Positions 6,832-14,052 of a stretch of DNA of 15,194 nt are shown piece by piece. Both the position numbers and the translations under genes were made by a program. The DNA is taken from positions 1 through 15,194 of the forward strand of contig SLSP01000314.1 of the NCBI GenBank assembly GCA_007130345.1, given 5' to 3'. How positions within the stretch are numbered: position 1 is the stretch's first letter; each line of letters opens with the position of its first letter. The notes under the pieces are model-generated. The model ran no database searches. It was not told where the DNA came from and saw only the letters and a list, made by a program, of their open reading frames with translations. This DNA comes from Thermoflexales bacterium (GTDB taxonomy: Bacteria > Chloroflexota > Anaerolineae > B4-G1 > SLSP01).

Positions 6832-9800
6832 TCAGGGTACCCATACCAGCCAGATTTCGTCTGCTGAAACCAGGCCGCCATACCTATCACGATAAATCAC
6901 GGTGAAGGTCTGTCCTGTCAAATCTTCTATGATACCCCGTGGAATTTCGACACGGGCGCGTGTTGGCCTAGCGAATCCTTCGGAGAAGTCATACTCAAAA
7001 ATCTCCTTTCCGCCTGCGCTTAACACAAACACATCGTCTACCACTACAGACCGCAACTCACTGCTGCTACGCGATAGGAAGAAGCGACCGGTAGAGGGTA
7101 TGTTGGACGGCATCCTGAAGCTTTGTGAGTAGAAGGTCTCGTCTTCAGATCGCACATGGCGCGGTGCAATCTCTGGGCCAAGCTGGAAGGGGAAGGTTTC
7201 AGGTTGGCTGGTTCCATAATGGTTTAGCACCAAAGGCAACAGTAGCCTGAAGTTTCGCGGCCCGGAGTAATTGCGGGTGGTTAGGGGGAGGTAAATCCGG
7301 GATCCGAAACGGATGCCGAAATTCGCGGTGCCGCTGCCCCCCAAGTCGAGGGGGATGTTGACGCGCGTTGCTGTGGTGGCGTGGTATCTGTTTGGCACGT
7401 CGATCCTCACGGTGTAGGTGCCTTCGGGCACATCGTTGAAGAGATAGCTGCCGTTCCCTACGGTTTGCACTTGCGCGAAGATGGTTTGGTCAGCATTCCA
7501 CAATGTGACAACGATACCGCCGATACCCGGTTCCCCCGCGCTCTGGGTGCCGCTGCCGTCGATGTCGTGGAATACCACGCCGCTGATGACTGCTTCGGGG
7601 ATATTGCCGAAGTTGACGCTGGCACTTGGATGCTCGGTGGTCAGCGTGATGGCAACGGTGGTGGGCGTGGTGCTGTTGTAGCCTTGAGGCACGGTTTCGA
7701 CTACTTCGTATGCGCTGTGGGGGACGTCGAAGAAGCTGTAGCTGCCATCCAGGGCGGTGATGGCCGTGTCGGTCAAGGTCTTTGTTGTACTTACATCGTA
7801 GAGCTTGACTGTCACGCCGCCGATACCGGTTTCGCCACTATTTTGGACGCCATCACCGTTGGCATCGTGGAATACCACGCCGCTGACTGTGCCATCCTGC
7901 TGATAGCCGAAGTTGGCCGTGGCGCTGGTGTTTCTTTCGAGCGTGCGCGTAACCGAAGCGGGCGATGTGCGCGCGAAGCCGGTCACATCCGCCGCCGTGA
8001 TGGTGTATTCGCCCGACGACAGGCGGAGGAAGGCGTAAGACCCATCTCCCGCTGTGGTTTGAGTTTGCGTGCCATTCGGCCCTTCCAGCGTGATGATCAC
8101 ACCACTCAGGCCCAGTTCGCCCGCGTCCCGCGCGCCGTTACCATTACGATCTGCGAAGGCCACGCCGCTGATGGATCTCGCGGGCTGGTAGCCGAAGCTG
8201 GCGCTGGCGCTCCCCCCATCCGCGACCAGTACGGTCATCGGGTTGGGCGTGGTGCGCGCGAAGCCAGGGATGTCAGCCGCCGAAACGTTATAGCTGCCCG
8301 GCTCGACGTTCACAAACAGATAGGTGCCGTCACCGGCTGTGACGGTGCTCCCGCCCTCGTAGGTCACAACCACCCCGCCGATGCCCGGTTCGCCTGCATC
8401 GCGGACGCCGTTGCCGTTGCGATCCTCGAAGATCACGCCGCTGATCGTGCCCTGCTGCTGATAGCCGAAGTCGGCGTGCGCGCTACCACCGGGGCTGACG
8501 GCTATGTTGACCGTGCCCTGTGTCGTGCGGATAAAGCCGGGGATCGCGCCGGCGGAGACGGTGTAGTTTCCTTCTGTGACGTCGCGGAAGCTGTAGGATC
8601 CATCGCCGGCGGTGGTGGTAGTGAAGGTCTGATGGGTCTCTGTGGTCAACGTGATGACCACGCCGCCGATGCCCGGTTCGCCGGGGTTGCGCGCGCCGTC
8701 GCTGTTGGTATCGCGGAAGACGACGCCGCTGACGGTGCCTACCTCCTGATAGCCGAAGTTAGCGCTGCCGCTGCCACCCGCCGCCACTGAGATACCCACA
8801 GCGCTCGGCGTGGTGCGCACGAACCCCGGAATATCGTCGGAACGGACGATGTAACTACCCGCAGCTACATTTGTAAACTGATAGCTGCCATCCCCAACGG
8901 TGGTGGTCGTTGTCACCACCGGGCCGGATGCCGGGACTAGCGTGATCACCAGCCCGCCGATGTTGGCCTCGCCGGGGTCGCGGACGCCGTTACCGTTAGC
9001 GTCGTTGAACGCGACCCCAGACACGGTGCCCTGGCCCTGGAAGCCGAAGTTAGCCCCCGCGCTCCCGCCGGCCGCCAGCGAGACGACCACAGGATTAGAA
9101 GTTGTCGCCACAAATCCTGCCGGCGGCGTGACGTAGATGGTATAGCTGCCCGGCGGCAGATGCGCGAAGCTGTAACTGCCGTCCGCAGCGGTGGTGGTGG
9201 ATTGGGGCCACGGCCCATCGATAGTCACGGTAAGGCCGCCAATGCCGGCCTCGCCGGCGTCCCGGTTGCCGTTGCCGTTGGCGTCGCGGAAGACCACGCC
9301 GCTCAACGTGCCCTGGCGTCGGAAGCCGAAGTCGGCACCCGCGCTGCCGCCTGCCACCACAGAAACTGCCTGCACCACCGAGGTCGTCGGCGCGAAGCCT
9401 TCCGGCGATGTCGCCTCGACCGTGTAGTTCCCGGCGAGTACGTTGCGGAAGCTGTAGCTTCCATCGCCGGCGGTCGTGGTGGTGATGGATGTATCGTTGC
9501 CATTCAGCGTGATGGTAACGCCACCGATGCCCGACTCACCAGCATCGCGTGCGCCGTTACCATTGGCGTCGTTGAAGACCACGCCGCTGACGAGGCCCCG
9601 GCCCTGGAAGCCGAAGTTGGCGCTGGCACTGCTCCCCGGCAAGATGACGACGGCCACCGAACCGGGCGTGGTGTGGATGTAGTTGGGAACCTCAGCGGAG
9701 ACGGTGTAGTTGCCCTCTGGCCGATTTTCGAAGCTGTACTGTCCATCGCCGGAGGTGGTTGTGGTGATGAGAGTGTTACCGCTCGTGAGCGTTACCACCA

Positions 9801-12800
9801 CGCCGCCGATGCCCGGTTCCCCGGCGTCGCGGACGCCATTGCCGTTACGGTCGTTAAAGACCATCCCGCTGACCGTCCCTCGTCCCTGGAAGCCGAAATC
9901 GACATTGGCACTGCTGTTGGGCGCGATAACGATGGGCACAGACCCGGCGGTAGTGCGCGCATACCCACCCGGTATGCTGGAGGCCACCACATAGTTACCC
10001 TCTGCCACATTGGAAAAGCTGTAGTTGCCGTTGCTCAACGTGGTTGTGGTCAGCGTCTCGTCCGCGCCGATGAGGGAGATAACCACTCCGCCGATGCCCG
10101 GTTCCCCAACATCCTGACTGCCGCTGGCGTTAGCATCGCGGAAGGCGACGCCGCTGACTGTCCCCTGGCCCTGGAAGCCGAAGCTGGCCCCCGCGCTGCT
10201 GCCCGGCACCATCGAGATGTTGACCCGTTGGGGTGTCGTGTGGATGAAGCCCTCTGGCGCTATGGCCCGCACAATGTAGTTCCCGGCAGGCACGTCAGAG
10301 AAGCTATAGTTGCCATTCCCGCCGGTGGTGGTGGTTTGGAAGATGTCGTTCCCTTCCAGGCGGACGATCACCCCGCTCAAACCCAACTCGCCGGGGTCGC
10401 GGACGCTGTTGCCATTGAGGTCATTGAAGATGACGCCGCTGACCGTCCCCTGGCCCTGGAAGCCGAAGCTGGCACTGGCACTGCCGCCCGGCAACACGAG
10501 TACATCCACGCTGTCCGGTGTCGTGTTGACAAAGCCGGGGGGCGTGGCGGCTTGTACGGTGTAATCGTCGGGGGCTAATCCGGCGAAACTGTAATGCCCA
10601 TCGCCGGTGGTGGTTGTGGTGATCGTGGTGAGGCCGTTGCTCAGGGAGACAACCACGCCGCCCAGTCCGGGTTCGCCCGCGTTCTGCACGCCATCGCCGC
10701 TGAGGTCGTTAAAGACCACGCCGCCGATGCTGCCGACTTCCTGATAGCCGAAGTTGACACTGGCGCTCCCGCCTGGTAGCAAGGTCAGGTCTACCGATCT
10801 GGCGGTAGTGCGCATAAAGCCGGGTATCGGTGCCGCAGAAATGGTGTAATCCCCAGGGGTGAGACCGCTGAAGCTATAGTTGCCGTTGGATGTGGTGGTC
10901 GTGGTGATGGTGGTATCCCCGTCGAAGAGCGAGATCACGATCCCACCCAGGCCGGATTCTCCGGCATTCCGCGCGCCGTCGCCGTTGAGGTCGTTGAAAA
11001 CGTTGCCGCTGATGGTGCCGACTTCCTGATACCCGAAGTTGGCGCTGGCGCTGCCGGCACCCGCCACGGAGACCACAAACGATCCTGCCGTGGTGCGGGC
11101 GAATCCGGGGACGGCCTCTGCCAGGACGGTATAGTTACCCGGTGCTACATTGGTGAAGAGATACCCCCCATTACTGGCCGTGACACGGGTGAAGGTGTCC
11201 GTGCCGTTGGTCAACGTCACCAGAACGCCGCCGATGCCCGGCTCCCCGGCATCCCGAACGCCATCACCGTCGAGGTCGTTGAACACTACGCCGCTGACGG
11301 ACGCCATCTGCTGGAAGCCGAAGCTGGCGCTGGCGCTGCCGCCCGGCGCAACCGAAGCCGCGACCGGATCCGGGGTGGTGCGGACGAAGCCGGCAAGCAG
11401 GCCGGAACGCACGGAGTAGTGCCCGGCCTCGACGCCGCTGAAGCTGTACGTGCCCGAAGCGTCGGTGGTGGTTGTGTAAATACGCTCGCCATCTTGCCAT
11501 AATTCAATGGGTATGTCAGCCAGACCTGGCTCTCCCGCGTTATGCTTGCCGTCCCCGTTGAGGTCGTGGAAGGCCAACCCGCTGATGGTACCCACTTCCT
11601 GATTGCCAAAACTGGCGACGGCGCTGCCGCCCGCGCCAATCGTGATGGCAACATTGCGCGGCGTGGTATTGACATAGCCTTCGATGGCAACCTGGTGGAC
11701 GGTGTAGTTACCGGCGAGGACGTTGGTGAAGGTGTACGCGCCGTCGCTGGCGGTGACTGTTGTGCTGATCGTCGCGCCATCCTGACGCAGTTGAATGGTC
11801 ACGCCAGAAATCCCCGGTTCCGCTGCACCCTGGACGCCGTCACCGTTAAGGTCATTGAACACTACACCGCTGACGAGGCCGATACCCTGGTTGCCGAAGT
11901 TGACGGTAGCACTGCTACCGGCCAGCAAATTCACGGCTACGCTGGTGGGCGTGGTGTTGATATAGCCCGGAGGCATAATCTGCTTGACCATATAGTTGTC
12001 GGGCAGTTGGTCGGTGAAGCTGTAGTAGCCGGTAGACGAGGTGGTGGTTGTGATGATGACATCCCCGTCGTGCCAGAGTTCAATCGTGATGCCGGGCAGA
12101 CCCTCTTCGCCAGCACCGCGCGACCCACTGCCGTCGCGGTCATTGAAGACCACGCCGCTGATCATGCCCATAGGCTGAGCGCCAAAATTCACGATTACGG
12201 TGCCGCCCGGCGGCACCGATACGCTCTGTTGGTTGGGTGTGGTGCTGGTATAACCCGGCGGATCGATTTCCTGCACGGTGTAGGGGCCAGGCGTCACGTT
12301 GGTGAAGGTGTACGCGCCGTCGCTGGCGGTGACTGTTGTGCTGATCGTCGCGCCACCCTGCCAGAGTTGTATGGTCACGCCTGGGATACCGGCCTCTCCG
12401 GGGCCTTGAACGCCATCACCATCCATATCTTCGAAGACGGTTCCCTTGATACGACCGGGCAAACCGAAGCTACCGAAGTCCACCACCTTCTCTTCCGTCG
12501 GCGTGTCGAGCAAGACGTCGACCGTGTTGCTGGTGGTGTTGGTGAAGCCAACGGGTTCTGTTTTTTGGACAATGTAGTTGCCTAGCGGGATGTTCTGGAA
12601 AGCATAGGTTCCATCTGCCAGGGTGTAAATCGTAGCAGAGGTGTTGCCGATTAAGTCCACCCGCACGCCGCCGATGCCCGGTTCGCCATCCTGGCGTTTG
12701 CCATCTTTGTTCAGGTCATTGAAGACTGTGCCCTCAATCGTGGCCTGGGCTTGCGCGCCGAAGTCTTCGGTTTCCGTTTGACCGGGATAGTTCAATTCAA

Positions 12801-13785
12801 CTGTTACCAGAGGCGACGAGGTGTCCACGTAACCGTCGAGGGGAAGGCGGTGGATGGTATACTCTCGCCCAATCCAGAGCGCGTCGAATTCGTAGAAGCC
12901 ATTGGCGTCGCTGGTGGTGGTTACGGTGGTCGCCGGCGATTGAAGGCCATATCCCGCGAGGAGGAGTGAAGTCTCTTGGGCTACCAGCTTGGCCCCGGCG
13001 ATGCCTGGTTCTCCGGCGTCCTGCACGCCGTTAGCGTTGCGGTCATCGAAGACGATGCCGCTGACGCTTCCTATCCCCATATAGCCGAATTCGACGTCAT
13101 CGAACTGTCCAGGGATGGTCAGCGAAACCGCAACTTCCTTTGGCGTAGTGTTGGCGTGGTCTGGTGGATCGCTCACGCGCACAGTGTAAACATCCATAAA
13201 GAGTGGCGCAAACTCGTAGTAGCCGCTGGCATCAGTTATGCCCGTGTCGATGGGTGAGGCGCCAAGCAAGAGCTCGACGGTGACACCAGCCAGCCCTACT
13301 TCCCCTGGATCCCGTAGCTGGTTGAGGTTTTCGTCTAAAAACACTGTGACTTCGATGCCCCCGATACCTCGGTTGCCGAAATCTACCTCGATTACTTCGC
13401 CGTTGTAGGTCAATGTAACCGTAACTTCGGTGTCTGTTGTGGCCTGATAGCCGAAGGGGACGATTTGGACGACGGTATAGCTGCCGAGGGGCACATCGGA
13501 GAAAGTATATTCCCCAGCACGATTAGTTTGCGTCGTTCTGATGATCGTTGCGCCCTGTTTCAGTTGGACAGTAACGTTACCAATACCCGTCTCGCCGGGG
13601 TCCCTTATCTGGTTGCCGTTGGCATCACGGAAAACGACGCCCTCAATCGTCCCCACTTCAGGGGGGGGTGGAGAGGAAAAGATATGCATCGCAGTCAGAG
13701 GTGCGTTGGTAAGCAGCAACCCGGCCAATAAGATATAAAGTATGGCTAATATCACAATCAGCATATGTTTCTTCAATCTGGACAT
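6832..13785 (-). CDS. Giant secreted or surface protein with 22 SdrD B-like repeats and an unrecognised C-terminal domain
   Basis: The 2317-residue protein starts with KK and a hydrophobic segment (about 9-28) that may be a signal peptide or an uncleaved anchor, then a Pro-rich spacer. Residues 44-2160 are 22 tandem SdrD B-like (Cna-B-type beta-sandwich) domains of about 91-110 residues. Each has the pattern 'SGVVFNDxNGDGVRDxGEPGIGGV' cut by variation, then TTTT and DGxYSF strands, GNYTV, a TTP turn and a closing FGxQ. The Asp/Asn-rich loop resembles calcium-binding loops of staphylococcal SdrD B domains. Two motifs, RIYLPLTTRNY (from 2163) and LLLPLVLNHY (from 2181), precede a roughly 125-residue C-terminal domain that I do not recognise. 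I saw no cysteine and no LPXTG signal. The start has AAGGAG 6 bases upstream. Likely role: a long stalk or adhesin on or outside the cell; this is inference. The repeat family is clear, the function is not. Confidence 0.9.
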   Translation of the reverse strand: MSRLKKHMLIVILAILYILLAGLLLTNAPLTAMHIFSSPPPPEVGTIEGVVFRDANGNQIRDPGETGIGNVTVQLKQGATIIRTTQTNRAGEYTFSDVPLGSYTVVQIVPFGYQATTDTEVTVTLTYNGEVIEVDFGNRGIGGIEVTVFLDENLNQLRDPGEVGLAGVTVELLLGASPIDTGITDASGYYEFAPLFMDVYTVRVSDPPDHANTTPKEVAVSLTIPGQFDDVEFGYMGIGSVSGIVFDDRNANGVQDAGEPGIAGAKLVAQETSLLLAGYGLQSPATTVTTTSDANGFYEFDALWIGREYTIHRLPLDGYVDTSSPLVTVELNYPGQTETEDFGAQAQATIEGTVFNDLNKDGKRQDGEPGIGGVRVDLIGNTSATIYTLADGTYAFQNIPLGNYIVQKTEPVGFTNTTSNTVDVLLDTPTEEKVVDFGSFGLPGRIKGTVFEDMDGDGVQGPGEAGIPGVTIQLWQGGATISTTVTASDGAYTFTNVTPGPYTVQEIDPPGYTSTTPNQQSVSVPPGGTVIVNFGAQPMGMISGVVFNDRDGSGSRGAGEEGLPGITIELWHDGDVIITTTTSSTGYYSFTDQLPDNYMVKQIMPPGYINTTPTSVAVNLLAGSSATVNFGNQGIGLVSGVVFNDLNGDGVQGAAEPGISGVTIQLRQDGATISTTVTASDGAYTFTNVLAGNYTVHQVAIEGYVNTTPRNVAITIGAGGSAVASFGNQEVGTISGLAFHDLNGDGKHNAGEPGLADIPIELWQDGERIYTTTTDASGTYSFSGVEAGHYSVRSGLLAGFVRTTPDPVAASVAPGGSASASFGFQQMASVSGVVFNDLDGDGVRDAGEPGIGGVLVTLTNGTDTFTRVTASNGGYLFTNVAPGNYTVLAEAVPGFARTTAGSFVVSVAGAGSASANFGYQEVGTISGNVFNDLNGDGARNAGESGLGGIVISLFDGDTTITTTTTSNGNYSFSGLTPGDYTISAAPIPGFMRTTARSVDLTLLPGGSASVNFGYQEVGSIGGVVFNDLSGDGVQNAGEPGLGGVVVSLSNGLTTITTTTTGDGHYSFAGLAPDDYTVQAATPPGFVNTTPDSVDVLVLPGGSASASFGFQGQGTVSGVIFNDLNGNSVRDPGELGLSGVIVRLEGNDIFQTTTTGGNGNYSFSDVPAGNYIVRAIAPEGFIHTTPQRVNISMVPGSSAGASFGFQGQGTVSGVAFRDANASGSQDVGEPGIGGVVISLIGADETLTTTTLSNGNYSFSNVAEGNYVVASSIPGGYARTTAGSVPIVIAPNSSANVDFGFQGRGTVSGMVFNDRNGNGVRDAGEPGIGGVVVTLTSGNTLITTTTSGDGQYSFENRPEGNYTVSAEVPNYIHTTPGSVAVVILPGSSASANFGFQGRGLVSGVVFNDANGNGARDAGESGIGGVTITLNGNDTSITTTTAGDGSYSFRNVLAGNYTVEATSPEGFAPTTSVVQAVSVVAGGSAGADFGFRRQGTLSGVVFRDANGNGNRDAGEAGIGGLTVTIDGPWPQSTTTAADGSYSFAHLPPGSYTIYVTPPAGFVATTSNPVVVSLAAGGSAGANFGFQGQGTVSGVAFNDANGNGVRDPGEANIGGLVITLVPASGPVVTTTTTVGDGSYQFTNVAAGSYIVRSDDIPGFVRTTPSAVGISVAAGGSGSANFGYQEVGTVSGVVFRDTNSDGARNPGEPGIGGVVITLTTETHQTFTTTTAGDGSYSFRDVTEGNYTVSAGAIPGFIRTTQGTVNIAVSPGGSAHADFGYQQQGTISGVIFEDRNGNGVRDAGEPGIGGVVVTYEGGSTVTAGDGTYLFVNVEPGSYNVSAADIPGFARTTPNPMTVLVADGGSASASFGYQPARSISGVAFADRNGNGARDAGELGLSGVIITLEGPNGTQTQTTAGDGSYAFLRLSSGEYTITAADVTGFARTSPASVTRTLERNTSATANFGYQQDGTVSGVVFHDANGDGVQNSGETGIGGVTVKLYDVSTTKTLTDTAITALDGSYSFFDVPHSAYEVVETVPQGYNSTTPTTVAITLTTEHPSASVNFGNIPEAVISGVVFHDIDGSGTQSAGEPGIGGIVVTLWNADQTIFAQVQTVGNGSYLFNDVPEGTYTVRIDVPNRYHATTATRVNIPLDLGGSGTANFGIRFGSRIYLPLTTRNYSGPRNFRLLLPLVLNHYGTSQPETFPFQLGPEIAPRHVRSEDETFYSQSFRMPSNIPSTGRFFLSRSSSELRSVVVDDVFVLSAGGKEIFEYDFSEGFARPTRARVEIPRGIIEDLTGQTFTVIYRDRYGGLVSADEIWLVWVP
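11720..11779 (-). repeat. 60-bp identical segment, copy 1 (repeat 7 of the giant gene)
   Basis: These 60 bases are identical to 12296-12355, including third codon positions, and encode the central TVTASDGAYTFTNV strand region. The copies are 576 bp apart, exactly two repeat lengths. Confidence 0.9.
12296..12355 (-). repeat. 60-bp identical segment, copy 2 (repeat 5 of the giant gene)
   Basis: Second copy of the 60-base identity with 11720-11779. The flanking parts of repeats 5 and 7 differ, so the identity is a short patch, as expected from gene conversion or unequal exchange. Confidence 0.9.
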
Positions 13786-13850
13786 CTCGCGCTCCTTAGA
13801 AAAGGTTTAGGGAATGGTCTGTTGAAGTATGAAAAGGGGTATGGAATCAT

Positions 13851-13864
13851 ATAGTATACTATAC
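13851..13864. promoter_or_regulatory. 14-bp palindrome TATAGTATACTATA at the giant-gene -10 box
   Basis: The sequence is perfectly palindromic and contains the -10 hexamer TATAGT of the giant-gene promoter. A second 10-bp palindrome, CAAATATTTG, lies at 13890-13899, just upstream of the -35 box. Either could be an operator, or a by-product of AT-rich promoter sequence. Confidence 0.4.
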
Positions 13865-13887
13865 TTGAAAAAAGGATAGAAGTCAAG
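13859..13887 (-). promoter_or_regulatory. Sigma-70-type promoter of the giant repeat-protein gene
   Basis: TTGACT (13882-13887), a 17-base spacer and TATAGT (13859-13864) match the consensus at five of six bases in each box. Transcription would start near 13852, giving a leader of about 66 bases that ends with the Shine-Dalgarno AAGGAG (13792-13797). Confidence 0.75.
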
Positions 13888-13902
13888 CCAAATATTTGAT
13901 TT

Positions 13903-13930
13903 TGACATATTCGAGAAATACGCATAACAT
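13903..13930 (+). promoter_or_regulatory. Possible upstream promoter of the restriction-modification gene
   Basis: A perfect TTGACA (13903-13908) is followed after 16 bases by TAACAT (13925-13930), four of six matches to TATAAT. It points to the plus-strand gene at 14053 and is divergent from the giant-gene promoter. It is weaker than the one at 13945-13973. Confidence 0.4.
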
Positions 13931-13944
13931 AACAACTCCCCCAT

Positions 13945-13973
13945 TTGCGACACCCCGCGTTCTGCCTTATACT
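13945..13973 (+). promoter_or_regulatory. Probable promoter of the restriction-modification gene
   Basis: TTGCGA (13945-13950), a 17-base spacer and TATACT (13968-13973) form a reasonable sigma-70-type promoter. Transcription would start near 13980, about 73 bases before the ATG. Confidence 0.6.
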
Positions 13974-14052
13974 TACGGTTATACAACGCCACAAAGCTCA
14001 GGGGAAGCCCGTAGCTATCGCTGGATAATCCCGCGCCACCCCAGGAGGCCCG

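Larger units (their letters stand above)
7306..13656 (-). repeat. Tandem array of 22 coding repeats (about 288 bp each)
   Basis: The array covers residues 44-2160. Repeat boundaries are marked by a closing FGxQ and an opening GxVSGVVF. Repeats 1-8 and 21-22 are the most diverged; repeats 9-20 are more alike and often share FGFQGQGTVSG junctions. Repeat 3 is longest because of a loop insertion (about 110 residues) and repeat 19 is shortest (about 91). The calcium-loop pattern is degenerate in repeats 2, 5, 6 and 7. Confidence 0.9.

Noticed and set aside
7381..10578. Long plus-strand frames (469 and 472 codons) opposite the giant gene
   Set aside because: They are antisense copies of the repeats and repeat with the same period; no ribosome-binding site or known domain supports them.
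7306..13656. CRISPR-like or satellite array
   Set aside because: The repeat unit is about 288 bp, stays in one open frame and encodes SdrD B-like domains; there are no short identical repeats with unique spacers.
13823..13856. Plus-strand promoter using TTGAAG and TATAGT
   Set aside because: The spacing is 22 bases, too long for a sigma-70 promoter; TATAGT on this strand is a result of the palindrome.
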